DNA of 64,000 nucleotides from Blakeslea trispora (lineage: Eukaryota; Mucoromycota; Mucoromycetes; Mucorales; Choanephoraceae), in assembly GCA_025331445.1 (NCBI GenBank), contig JAIWNE010000032.1, forward strand, positions 186,001 through 250,000, given 5' to 3'. The translations under genes were made by a program, and so were the position numbers. The notes below the pieces were generated by a model. The model made no database searches, was not told the origin of the DNA, and worked only from the letters and a program-made list of their open reading frames with translations. Each line of letters starts with the position of its first letter. Positions within the stretch are counted from its first letter, which is position 1. Positions 10,651-21,950 of the stretch are shown here, one piece after another.

Positions 10651-11195
10651 TCTTCAATCTTGAAACGTTTCAAGACACAAAATCCAGATATTGAGGTAAG
10701 TAGTTAGAACTAGCAGCTTATTTGAGTCAAATCAAATAAAAAGAAAAAACATCAATAGATCCAAACGGACTTATTAAGGATTGACTGGAGCGATCTAATG
10801 ATGCTAAGAAAAGCAATAAGTCATATAATAGTTTAGTTTGTGATTGTAAGAATTGAGCACCCTATATTCAGCTTATAACTTCAAGAAACAACAAAAAGAG
10901 AGTCGCAGAAAAAAATGAATAAACATGCTGATTCTATTGGATCTGCTATAGTAGTGTGATGAACTCAATATGTTTTCAAAAGATAGAAATTAATATCACT
11001 TTTTCCTTAGTCTCGTAGTCTTCTGAGTGAGGATGTTTTTGCATTTTCAACTGATACAAAAATTACCAACATAATCTATGCGCAGGCTGTGGAAGCAGCA
11101 AGATGCAAGATAAGTTACACGAAGGATTTAAGCAAGCAAGAGTTAGTGTTTAAATAGTTTGAATTGAATGAGGCATTAACGACATTCTTCATAGT

Positions 11196-12539
11196 TTGCT
11201 GTACTTTCGTATCTTGGATTTTAGCCTAAAAAAAGAGGCCAAACCTTTACTTACTGTGTTTAACAAGACTGACTACGATAGGTTCAAATCTGAACTTACT
11301 ACAAAAATACCAACAAGTACTCATGTCGGCAATACTTCCAAGAGCTACTTGGCTAGAATTGAAGGAACAGAAAACAAGAAGCAGGTGATAAAAATCATTA
11401 AAGAAGAAGTTATGGCTGCAGGTGATACTACAAGTGGCCAAAAAAAGCTCTGGGTGTTGAAGGTAATGAAACTGTTTTATGTCACTCTTACTTCTTTGGA
11501 CTTTGCAAACGAAGATTCTTATCTGTATTTTGTCCTCTCCACAATGTTCAAAAACTTGCTACTTAACGATCCTCGTAATTGCCTCATTTTTGGAGAAACA
11601 AACTTGAAGGCTAAATCTATTGAAGTTAATCGATACTTGGATGATGATGAGAGACGCTTTTCTGGACCAAAGATTGACTTCATCATCGAAGACAAGAAAT
11701 ACAACTTAGAAATTATGACAGTAGAAGTTTCCGGTCCACCACAAAAAGTAAATCAAACACACTTTCTGGAAGATAGGAACAAGACGGCCAAAAACCTAAA
11801 AGCAATGTTCAAGCATATTCTCTCAAGGATGGAAGTTGAGAGAAACAGCCCAGAAAAAATTGAAGAGCGGTTCAATTGGGTGAAGAATCAGTTGCAGACT
11901 GGCATGGATTTCATGAGCAACTGTGTGTTCATTGACGAAGCCGCGTTTCACATCAATATGAAGCGTTCTATGGCTTGGTACAAAAAAGGTGAAAGAGCTG
12001 TAGTTGTTGTGCCTAAGACAAGGGCAAAAACGACTACAATACTTGGAGCTATAAGCCCATATGGCGTAGTAAATGTCAGAGTTAGGCGTCCAAAAGTTCA
12101 AGCTGCAAGCAAGAAAAGAAAAACTGTTGGTGGCTCTTCATCATCTCATAAGAAGACTAAAGGTGGTACTGTAACTAATCACCACTTCAATTTTGTTGCC
12201 AGTTGCATGGATGTCATGGATTGTCACCCTGAGTTTAAGGGCCATTATATTGTGATGGATAATGCTCCAATTCACAAACACAAGGACATTCAAAAATACA
12301 TTGAAAGTCGCGGGTATCGGTGTGTATACCTTCCTCTCTACTCTCCAGAACTCAACCCTATTGAGCAGCTTTGGTCAGTGGTCAAGAGCAAGCTTAAAAG
12401 GGAAAAGCTATTGGAGGAAGAGACCATAACTATGAGAATTCAAGATGCTTGCAACAAGGTCTTGATTAGTGACCTTCGAGGATTTTGTCATTATTCTTTG
12501 TCAAAGTTTGAAGATTGCTTGAGCAGAAAGCCTATTTAG
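11196..12539 (+). CDS. Chimeric ORF: Mucorales-type domain of unknown function fused to IS630/Tc1-type DDE transposase
   Basis: 447 aa in one uninterrupted frame. Residues ~1-205 (from LKKEAKPLLTVFNK to HFLEDRNKTAKNLKAMFKHI) contain VEVSGPP...HFLEDRNKTAKNLK, reminiscent of a large hypothetical family in Mucorales (my recollection, not searched). From about residue 210 (VERNSPEKIEERFNWVKN) it is an IS630/Tc1-like catalytic domain: first Asp in CVFIDEAAFHINMKRS, second in YIVMDNAPIH, Glu in YSPELNPIEQLW. The usual N-terminal HTH domains of such transposases are missing and replaced. All three acidic residues are present, so the core is not obviously dead. No terminal inverted repeats or TA target duplications were seen. 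It may be an insertion of a 5'-truncated transposon into a host-family gene, or a captured domain. Confidence 0.65.
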   Translation: MLYFRILDFSLKKEAKPLLTVFNKTDYDRFKSELTTKIPTSTHVGNTSKSYLARIEGTENKKQVIKIIKEEVMAAGDTTSGQKKLWVLKVMKLFYVTLTSLDFANEDSYLYFVLSTMFKNLLLNDPRNCLIFGETNLKAKSIEVNRYLDDDERRFSGPKIDFIIEDKKYNLEIMTVEVSGPPQKVNQTHFLEDRNKTAKNLKAMFKHILSRMEVERNSPEKIEERFNWVKNQLQTGMDFMSNCVFIDEAAFHINMKRSMAWYKKGERAVVVVPKTRAKTTTILGAISPYGVVNVRVRRPKVQAASKKRKTVGGSSSSHKKTKGGTVTNHHFNFVASCMDVMDCHPEFKGHYIVMDNAPIHKHKDIQKYIESRGYRCVYLPLYSPELNPIEQLWSVVKSKLKREKLLEEETITMRIQDACNKVLISDLRGFCHYSLSKFEDCLSRKPI

Positions 12540-12929
12540 TATTTTCGTTCACTTTGTTCATTACTTTTTTAGTGAGCAGTGCTTTTTCTTTTTGTGAGCG
12601 AATAATTTCCGGAAATAGTGTATATTGTCCAAACGTAGAAACAGTTCGTGCGACTGGTGGTCCGATAGAATTTTTTATGGTGCTCCCTATGTTAAACGTT
12701 CATGACACAAAACGCGTTTTTTCTTAAAAACACGATCGCGAAACCGGACTTTTATTTAAAGAGAAGCTTTATTTTTATTTGATATATTTTTTTTTTTGCT
12801 CAGTTCACGCGTTAATTTATTTTTCTATTAGTATTGCAAGGTAGTAAAAGCCTATTCAATTTAATCCATATATTTAAGCCAAAAAAAAAACCTTAAAAAA
12901 AAGAAGGTCTATTTCTCCGCTTCTTTGCC
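12540..12929. other. Spacer between transposon mosaic and SET9, no gene seen
   Basis: AT-rich, about 390 bp; presumably holds the SET9 promoter. No terminal repeat of the neighbouring element was recognised. Confidence 0.5.
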
Positions 12930-15059
12930 ATGGACTTTAGTGTCTTGTCTCGATACGATGATATGCTAGCAAACTATTTTGTGGATAGCTTGTACTTGTG
13001 GTTCAACACTTTACGAATGAACAGTGATTTTGTTGGTGCCACTGTTGATGAACAAAAAGTGATCAACGTCTTTCGAGAAAACTTATTTTCGCCCAGGCCA
13101 GGTGAAGGATTGCGTCAAGCAACTGAAGTTTTTTTAGAGTAATTCAAAAGTAAAAAAGGGAGAATAGATGATTCGTATGCGATCTAACATGCTTGATCAC
13201 TTAGTTTTCCCTACTTTAGAGACTTTGTGCACGATCTACCCTTGAAACAAGCAACTGAATTTTCACAGCATATGAAGCGCTACCTTGCCATGTAAGAGCT
13301 TTGAAAGAAAAAGACAAGAGAAACGATATTGAACTTGTTTTGAATTAGGTATTTACCAAACGCTGGATTTGAAGTTAGCTCAACAAAACGATACACAGGC
13401 CAAATGGAAGCCTGTATTGTAGCTACCAGAGATTGGAAAGCAGGAGAACAAGTGAAAAATTGCCTTGGATCCATTGCAGAGCTGACAGAAGAAGATGATG
13501 CCAAATTGAAGCGAGAAGGCCGTGATTTCAGTGTGATGGTATCCACTAGAAAAAAGTGCTCCTGCTTATTTCTTGGACCTGCACGTTTCATGAATCATGA
13601 TTGTGATGCGAATTGTTCGGTAAACTCTGATGGTGATCGTCCTCTATGTTTGCTGATCTAATCCCCCCCTTCTTTTAGTTTATTTTGATTGGTCAAAATG
13701 CAATTACTTTTCGAGTTGAGCGTGATATTCAATGTGGTGAGGAGATGACTGTGTTTTATGCTGAACATTATTTTGGCGAATACAATTGTGAATGTCGATG
13801 TTGTTCATGTGAGAGGTAAAGAAAGAAAGAGCTGAGGAGGAGGAGGATCGATCAATCTGTTTTCTAAATGAACAAAAAAAAAACTACTGTTTAGGCTACA
13901 ACAGGGTAGTTTCTCAGTTCAGCAGAGTGAAGATGAAGGTGAATCTTCATTGGATGAAAATGGCAATGCCAGAAGAAGTGTACGTAAAAGGAAGCAGGTC
14001 AATTACAAAGGTAATTAAAACAAGAACTCCCTGTTTTTCTTTCCTACTAAAAAAAAAGTTGTTGGTTTAGACTATTTTATATCAACTGAAGGAAAGCGCT
14101 CAAGGCAATCTGAGGCATTAAAGGAAACAACCAATTTGGAAATAAGCGCAGAGCCATCATCTGAACTGACTTCAGGCCATAAGCAGATTATATTGGAAAC
14201 AGACAAAGCCAAACTTTTCGACACAAAATGGTCACGGCAGGAGTCAGAGAAGATGAGCCGAGTTTACAATTGGATGGATGAACAATCAGACCTATCCGAT
14301 GATGATTTGGGAGCATTAGCTTCTCGAAAGGGTCGAATGAACACTACCACCACAACAACTACTACCATGACACAAACAATGACTTCAAGCGAAACGATTA
14401 CCACTACCACCATGGTGATGACAACAACGGCGAAACAGACTCGCTGCTGTGATTATATAGATGAGTTTGGTATTGTGGAAGATCTAGAGGGTATCCCACG
14501 TTGTGCTCGGTGCTACCGTCATTATAAAATATACAATCATGAATGGCCACTAAGGAGACCGAGAAGAATATACGGTCGACAGAAACAAAAACCCATCTCT
14601 ATATCTCCCAATCTATCTACACCGCCATCACCTGTTTCACCACCACTTTCACCGAAACCTGTCCCTAAGTCCTTACCTAAATCTTTACCTCAACCAAAAC
14701 ATACGCACAAGAAAGCAGAGCCTATATCCGAATTTGATCGTCTAAAATCACTTGCGGATCAAGGCCCGCGTATTATAAGGGCTTGGTCAGTACTCGATGC
14801 AGTACCTGCCTGTATTGAAGCTTCGGCTCCTACAATGCATCAAATGGAGGAAACATTGTTAGCAGATGACTACAAGAACAACAAGCTTGAATACAAAACA
14901 AGATCGATTCACAGTAAAAAGCAGACCAAGTTAAAACAACTTCATCAATTAACAGAAAGGCAAATAATGCTGCAGCAACTTTTAGAGAAATACAAAAAAC
15001 TTCTTGATTATCAGCAAAATACCAATAGCCAGGCTGAGTTCATTGAAACAACAGATTAA
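12930..15059 (+). CDS. SET9: Histone H4-K20 methyltransferase, SET9/SUV4-20 family
   Basis: Exons 12930..13138, 13220..13291, 13349..13619, 13679..13815, 13895..14010, 14071..15059; 597 aa. An N-terminal helical region (SRYDDMLANYFVDSLYLWF) precedes the SET domain: RYTGQMEACIVATRDWKAGE, LGSIAEL, then ARFMNHDCDANC (NHxC AdoMet motif), FRVERDIQCGEEMTVFYAEHYFG and the post-SET cysteines CECRCCSC. The second half has a Thr-rich run (14341..14430) and a zinc-ligand-like CARCYRHYKIYNHEWPLRRP (about residue 410), a feature of fungal SET9 proteins. The enzyme methylates nucleosomal H4K20, linked to DNA-damage checkpoint signalling in fission yeast (family knowledge). The last segment is Pro-rich then coiled-coil-like. 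The donor at 13620 is chosen because it joins NCS to FILIGQNAITF in frame. Confidence 0.92.
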
Positions 15060-15574
15060 GTATTCTGTATGAATGAAAGAAAGAAAAAATATACAAAAAA
15101 ACAAAATAAAAAAAAATGCTGTTAAATAAATGTACGTATATATACACTTCGAACCTAACTCAAAACACATATAAGCACAAAGAAAAGGTTTATCTCTTCC
15201 CTCAATTTTAACAAGAGTGTTGTCCAAAGACCTGCAATTATGAATTAGTAACGATAGTAGAGTTACAAAGGGGATAAATGGCTCTGACTTTAGATAGTTT
15301 TTTTTTTATTGTTATCTGCGCCTAATATCATTGCATGTCAAAAGGAAACAATAACCATATTAGAAAACAAGCTAAACCATTCATAGTGTCAACTATAAGA
15401 ATCAGTGGCTTTGGCAAGTCAGCTTAGCCATAGGCAGCTCAAAATAAGAACAATAAGTATTATTTAAAAGCAGTGAATATGAAACAACTCTATTTATATT
15501 GTACGTGCGCAACATATTCCTATTATTGTACAGCTTTTAAATAGATGATTCTTTTTTTATTAATTTATATTGAT
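15060..15574. other. Intergenic region between convergent SET9 and secreted-protein genes
   Basis: About 515 bp between the convergent stop codons; AT-rich, expected to contain both 3' UTRs. No gene recognised. Confidence 0.5.
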
Positions 15575-16252
15575 TTACAAAATAGCCCACTTCTTGACAG
15601 AACTGTTGACATAGTTCTTGATATCACAGTCTTTTTCAACAGCCTTGATTCTGTTAGGAAGCTTGTTAGACAAAGTCTTATAGGCAGAGTATTGCAAAAC
15701 AAAGAAATCGATTTGACAGCCACTGTAACTCCAACCTGAATCATCAACACGAACACAACCATTGTGAGTTTCACCATTAGGTAACTTGAGACCGTCTAGC
15801 TTTTCAATGTAGAGTTTGGTGCCCTTCTTGATATCGTTGGTGGCTACACTGACCCAAGGAGTCAATTGACCGCTGTTTGTGCCTAAACCATAAGGTGTCT
15901 TCTTACGGTCAAGAGCGACAAAGGAGTCTTTGCCGTTATCCAAGTTGACCATCTTGCCATTTTGCAAGAGACCGGTACCTTCCATTTGGAACTTTTCGTA
16001 TGTCTTTTGTGAGACTTTAGCGATTGTCTTTCCATCTGTTGTTTTGATGGCCTTACTCTTCAAGCCAGACAAGGTCACCAAGGTGCCGTCATTGAGCATG
16101 TCTTTGTCACCTTCTTTGGGAATCCAGTATTCGGTAATCAAGACGTTGTTATAACAAGATTTAAGACCACGCTTTTCGACTGGAGCAGCCATTGTGGTCA
16201 TCAATGATGAGCAGAGGACAAATAAAATAGTACAGATACTAGCGTTCTTCAT
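15575..16252 (-). CDS. Small secreted protein with double-psi beta-barrel / 3D-type domain
   Basis: Intronless, 225 aa. Residues ~1-23 form a signal peptide (hydrophobic, ending MAAPVEKRG, with a possible KR processing site). The mature part contains LITEYWIPKEGD, ...GTGLLQNGKMVNLDNG, TPWVSVATNDIKKGTKLYIE and HNGCVRVDDSGWSYSGCQIDFFV. The conserved Asp-Asp followed by GCQIDFF is the mark of 3D / double-psi beta-barrel secreted proteins related to bacterial MltA/RlpA folds. In fungi such proteins are small and extracellular with unclear activity. Start 16252 is chosen because it begins the signal peptide; the longer frame upstream is low-complexity UTR. Several cysteines (for example SCYNN and the GC pairs) could form disulfides. 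Family assignment is by motif only. Confidence 0.75.
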   Translation of the reverse strand: MKNASICTILFVLCSSLMTTMAAPVEKRGLKSCYNNVLITEYWIPKEGDKDMLNDGTLVTLSGLKSKAIKTTDGKTIAKVSQKTYEKFQMEGTGLLQNGKMVNLDNGKDSFVALDRKKTPYGLGTNSGQLTPWVSVATNDIKKGTKLYIEKLDGLKLPNGETHNGCVRVDDSGWSYSGCQIDFFVLQYSAYKTLSNKLPNRIKAVEKDCDIKNYVNSSVKKWAIL

Positions 16253-19200
16253 GATTTTTTTTAGTAAAGTGTATTGAGGATACTGTTGAGAATAAAGGAT
16301 TGATATTGATATTTTGTTGCGATCAACGCTTGTTTGGATTTGTCTATTATTGTTCTTGTCTTTATACAAGAAGAGAGAGAGGGAATGGAAAGAGTGACAA
16401 ATAGAAGAAGGAATGAAATAAAGTAGATAAAAAAAAAGGTGTCGTGGCAACCACTAAAAAGAAACATGTCTCTTTATATACTTTTTTTTTATATTTTTCA
16501 TCCCGAAAACCAAAGAAGTACAATAATTAGATCTTGTGTAACCATAAGCTAATAAATTACATAGAATTCAAATAACTAAAGTAGCTAATTTAAAGAAAAA
16601 GAGAAAAGAAGAAAATATAAGCTGCGTATGAAAGATGGTATCACAAGGACGCGACCTATTTCTCTGTTTAGTATTTCATTTTGTTTTAGCTTTCTTGTAG
16701 AAAAGAAACATTGTAAAAGAAAGAGGTAAGCCATTTGATTGAGAAAAAGGAGGAGAGGGATTTGGGTTTATCGTTCATTTGTTTCATCCAAGCTCATCTT
16801 GCCTATCAATGTAGTCTGGCTGAATTTCTTGACTTTCTTGCCTTTCTCCTTATTTTATTAGTAAAGCATGAGCATTTTATACTCAATCAAAGATCGTGAA
16901 TTGTTCTATAGTTAAACTACAGCCTTGTGCAATCATTAAAAAAGAGCAACAATGTTCCTAAAAAGTGAATAAAACTGAATTTATCTCTTCTTTTTAGTAG
17001 CACAAGCAATACTCATCTATGCTTCTTTACCTCTGTATGCCAAGAAAATAAATTGCAGAAATCCAAGCAAATACTTTGACTTTCTCTCTCTCTCTCTTTT
17101 TCTGTCAATCATCCTTTTCTTTTTCGTTCTTCTTTTTTTTTCTTTTGCTTGCTATCATATGGTTTTGTGTACTTTGTTCCGTTTTTAGTTTTCGGGTTCT
17201 AATTGTTTGTCAATTCTGATTTGTACAATCCCTTTACCATGTTTGTATTACTATTCCCTGGCAACTTCCCTTTACCCGTCCCCCCCCCTTTTCTTTTATG
17301 TTAGGTCTGTGCTTAATTAAGTAAATAGAGGTTTAAAAAAAGAAATGTAGATGGATAAAGCGGATTATTTAGGTAAGCAATTGAAACGAAAAAGGCTACT
17401 TTGTAAAAAATAAAGTACTTTTTGTATTTACTATCTTAACCATTAATGGCGACTCTACATGAACAAGAGACACATGTGGTATGTTAAGGCCTTGCATTTG
17501 ATCTATCGGATGTCTGCAAGAGAAATCAAATTGCATTTTTTTTATCATTGGAATAAAAGAGAGAGAACCACAACTGGTTTTAGTTTAAGAAAAATTGATT
17601 CAAAGTCGTTACTACAAGTAACCATGACAACTTGAAATCGATCTTTTTTTTAAAACAAAACATATTGTTCTTGCAATTCTCGATTATTATATAGCTTCAT
17701 ATTTGCTTTATAGCCTTGAAATAGAAAAACTTGTTGTCTTCCCTGCCTCTCTCCTTTCACTCTTTTTTGTGGGCTTATCATGCTCTGACTGCCAGTAACT
17801 AAGAGCTTTTGACAATCATCCTCGTGGGCACAGGAGCCAAGCTATACGCAAAAAGAAAACGCGTACAATTAAATATCCCTCTAACCTATCCAGAATAAAG
17901 ATGATTGCAACCAAAGTACCGCATTCTCTCACATTATTTTCTTTTGCAGAGCAAACAAATCTAATTAAAGTACATCTTTACATGTATATCAAAATAACGA
18001 AGTGGATCAAATAAGTCTAGTTTCTTTTGTTTTTCTTGCTATTTGAATCAAGCCTTAGTTTGTTCTCAAAGCACAATGTACTCCCTTAAAGCTAAGCTGT
18101 CATATTTGCTTTATCTTGAATAGGCCATGACCTTTTTCTATTCTTTCATAATCAAGTTTCCCCCAACCTGATTCTTGTGATAATAAACAAGATTGAGTAT
18201 TTAAAGAGAGAATATGACCCCTCTTCTTATACTGAACCTGGTAGCCGATGATCAATGTCCATTTGTGCATAAGAAAGACTTCATGTAACAACATCCCTTC
18301 TCCTCTTGTCCTACTTTAGGTCGTCATTTTAATTAGGTCAATTCCTCCACCATGTAATCCTCTCTCACTTGTTTAAGGAACCTTCTATTGATAAATCTAC
18401 TAGACAAGACAAACAAACTAGCATAGCTCATTCTGATATACTCCAGGTAGCATCTATATCAGATATTCAACATTGTAGGAGAGTGAAAAGAAGATACAAT
18501 TAAATGCAACCTGAGCGTTATCTTTTTCATGATCCGTTCATACGCAAAGTATTTTTTTTTTTTGAAATGAAGTCTCTTGTCATTGTATGGATAAATAAAA
18601 GTGTCATGCATAAGAAACAAAGAGCTTTTGGACTAATGCTGATTATTGGCCGAGAAAAAACAAGGGTTTCTTTGTATATCTCGACACAAAACAAAAGAAA
18701 GATGAGTATCTGCCCCTGATTGTTTTTGCCAGAGCTGTGTTGAGACGGTCATTGATTTATCCATAAACTTGGCAATTGTACAACAAAAGACTAATTAGAC
18801 ATCGTGTTACTTTTCTTGATTAAACAGAACGAGCAAATTCTGTTTTCTGTTGTAAGGCAAATGTTATCGGTTCTCCAAACAAAAAAGGTATCATAGAAAA
18901 AGGGGGGCACTTTGGAGGTGTCAATGAAGCCACATGACTTTTGCCAGAACCATCACTAAATCGAAATAAGAAATATGACTGCCAGCAGTAAAGCGCTCAT
19001 GAAAGAAAGCGAGTCATGACAAGAGACAGTGATGTTTCTCTATCTTGAGCAAGACCATCATGTCAAAATCTATAGATGGGAAAGCATTTGGTCATTCAGT
19101 TTTATGTTGCCCTATAGATTTGTATCTCTTTGGCTCTCTCATCTTATAACAAATTTTTAATCAATGGTATCTCAGTTAAACACAAAGCATTTCTTTTCAG

Positions 19201-19358
19201 TTTTCTATTAGAAACAGATTCATTTTATTTTTGTGAACAAATTATGTATACAGATATATAAAAACATATATAAAGAAAGGGGAAAAGAAAAACGGACATG
19301 ACAGAGTTCATAGCAGTAATCATCAGCAAAACAAAATCCAAAAAAGGAGGGAATACAC
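16253..19358. other. 3.1-kb gene-poor region, nothing recognised
   Basis: AT-rich with pyrimidine runs (for example around 17086..17160) and only short, composition-driven frames such as 18100..18294 (-) and 18504..18719 (+). I checked by eye for tRNA arms, transposase motifs and terminal repeats and saw none. It could hold an unannotated non-coding RNA or long regulatory region. Confidence 0.45.
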
Positions 19359-20233
19359 TTATGCTAAATCTATTGCTTCCTCTTCTTTCTTTTCTTTCAA
19401 TTTTCTTTCATATTCTTCTCTGGCACGATCTTGCCATCTATGCTGTTCAGCAATTTGATGGATCTTGAAACCAAAAATACGAGGCTCATAACGCTCAATA
19501 CATTTGGTAGGCAAATGGTTAGGGTGAGCTTGGAACAACATGTGAGGGAAGGATGTACCGAAATAAGCGCCATCAATCGAGGCATGACGAGAAGATTTAG
19601 GGTTGTAGATATCTTCACATCGAGGACAGTACAACTTGACAGTCTTGTTTACGGGTGTATCAGAGAGACCGACAGGCAAGAGAGCTTGAAGATTACAGAG
19701 CACACGAGGACATCTACCGAATTCTGCCTTCTTGAATTTATCAAGCTTAAAAATAAAGTACATAAGTATACCTCTCTCTATCTCTCTCTCTCGTTTACTT
19801 CATACCATTTTTGCTATGCCGCGAGTAGTAATAATAAAACGAGCATGAATCAGACCATATAAATGACGAGCTGCTCTCTCAATCTGTTCTCTTTGATTAT
19901 CATCATATCTATCTTCATCTATTGATGACTGAATATGAGACAAACTACTCTTTCCCTTCATTGTCCTTTCTTTACCTAAATTGTCTGTAATCATATCTAA
20001 AGCTTCGGCATAAAAGCGTTGAACTTCTACATTAAGGCCAGTCAAGTTGAAACGATCCAAGATGTACTCTTCATCGATTTCACAATAATATTCATTCCCT
20101 TTGGCTTCTAGGAACCAGTCAATCCAGTATTTTGCGTAATCGCTGTCAGAACCGCTGCTCATGTCGTCCACTATTAAAAAAAAAAGTGTTAGCTCCTAAC
20201 AAACGTTTTGACTTCTCAAGATCCTTGCTTACT
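19359..20233 (-). CDS. CKB1: Casein kinase 2 regulatory subunit beta
   Basis: Coding exons 19806..20170 and 19359..19745, preceded by an exon ending at 20233; 250 aa. The sequence follows CK2 beta throughout: [31 protein letters not shown], the acidic loop region, then after the intron LDKFKKAEFGRCPRVLC...KLYCPRCEDIYNPKSSRH (zinc finger CPxxxC...CPRC) and DGAYFGTSFPHMLFQAHP. The beta dimer stabilises and targets the CK2 tetramer (family knowledge). Splicing the exon ending ...CAAAAAA at 20233 to TGGACGACATGAGC at 20170 creates ATG across the junction, giving MDDMSSGSD. The internal ATG at 20162 (MSSGSD) is the conservative alternative start and needs no split codon. The C-terminal tail is Lys/Glu-rich. 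Confidence 0.92.
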
Positions 20234-21950
20234 TTTTTGCTCTTTTCTTTTCTATATAGGGACTCTGTCAAGCCTTAAGAGTCCTCGTTTTGTCTAAAAG
20301 AGAAAAAAAAATTAAAGAAAAAAATAAGCAAAGGCATAAGCAATAGACAGAGAGACCAGAGAGCAAGCAAAAAAATTAAAAAGTCAGCACAAGATTTGAT
20401 TTGATTTTTTTTTCCTAGAGTCGCGTATTTTTTCTCCTCATGGTGCTGTATAAAATGGTGCCATATAAACCAGTGAGCTCGGAGTTTATATATGATTAAA
20501 TAAGCCACGAAGGTACAAGCACTGCAGCTTCAATTGACAGACAAAGGATACTGAAAGATGAATTACTTCAAAGACCAATTCCTAAATGGCAAGTGTTTTG
20601 AATCATATGTTGTTGAGCCCTGTAATGAATTAGAAGATATCATTGAAAAGTGTAATCTTGTCATTGGTTCTATACTGACAGGAAGCTACAAAGAAAAACG
20701 TAATCAGGGGCTGTCCTGCTCCATACAAGAAATGTGTTGACAGTATGCGCTGTGATAACAAAAACCACTCTTTCTTTGATGAAAATATGAGACCTCTTCA
20801 CATATTGTAGAAATAGAAAAAAAAAGCAGACATGCTTGCATTGTAAAGAATCATTAAAGCGCAAGATATGTAGTGTTGCTGTCAAATTTATTCTGATCTA
20901 CAATGGATCTGACAATTTGACCAAAATCAGTCATAGTCGTAAAAAATAAAAGTGTCTTCATCTCTGTGGGGGAGATGATGAATGACTGCATAAAAAGGTG
21001 CAAAACGATAAATTTCTCGCTCTAAAAAGAGCTCTAACATTGGTATTGCATCTCTTTCTGGACAATTCACCAGCGTGGTTCGGGAAATAAGCATTGCTTT
21101 AGCCAATCAAGATCGAGCCATGCACCAACTGAATGTCACTGATGCTTTAATAAATGTTTTAATAAATCGATATTGCAAAGAATCGCTTCCTTGAGTTGAT
21201 CATGGACTATTTTACTGAGCAACGATCAGGATTCTTGCATACATTCAACTACTATTGCAATAATAGTGACAATGCAAGTGACTCTCAAGAGCAATTTGAT
21301 GAAGGCATCAGCTATTTGAGTAAATTCTATCTGCATTAAAAAGAACGTCAAGCTCGGCTGAAGTATACCATAGTACCACAGAGCACTTGGCCTATCTGTG
21401 TCGTTCAGACATATTTTGATATTGCATTTATTGAAGATGTATGCTGATCATTAATGTTGTTATTCCGGTTCCTCTACTCAAGTTCACTCGTATTATTACT
21501 CATTCAACTGATAGACAAATGAGTCATCGAACGATTGTTCGAAATTTGCATAAAATACCCTTTTTTTGCTTGAATCTGCTTTGTAACTCAGTCATAAAAT
21601 TGTTAAAATCCTGGCAACCTTAAAGCTACTCAAGTATATGGAAGGAACAAACCAAGCTAATGTTTATAGACAAAAAAAAGGGTTTTAGAAGGGAGACAAG
21701 GAAGAAATAAGAGTTAGCAGTAATAAATATAACAGTAGTAAGACATACACAAGAAAAGACTTGCGCTACTGTTAATAAAAATGATAACAATAGTTTGTTG
21801 CAATGATATTCAATAAATCAAGCTGTTGTAAAGTGCACAAGTTGAAAAGAAAAGACTACGCCTCGAGAAACATCAACACATATAGATCTGAAACACATCT
21901 TCTTTAAGCAGACAATAATCGGGTCTTCACTTTGAATAGGCCTTTTAATT
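20234..21950. other. Region with degraded short frames, no assignable gene
   Basis: Holds a 60-codon frame at 20558..20740 (+) and an open stretch at about 21196..21338 (+) beginning LELIMDYFTEQRSGFLHTFNYY, separated by stops and frame changes. Codon-like texture suggests a decayed gene or transposon-borne gene, but no family was recognised. Confidence 0.35.

Larger units (their letters stand above)
9868..12539 (+). mobile_element. Transposon-derived mosaic region
   Basis: Contains the N-terminal transposase-like ORF, about 550 bp of broken coding sequence, and the chimeric DDE ORF. Between them a short open stretch (about 11012..11153) reads LLSEDVFAFSTDTKITNIIY-like sequence that probably belongs with the unknown domain of the second ORF. 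Element ends could not be defined. Confidence 0.55.

Noticed and set aside
15575..16450. Longer N-terminal extension (to 16450) of the secreted barrel protein
   Set aside because: The extra 66 residues are low-complexity and would bury a clean signal peptide; the ATG at 16252 is preferred.
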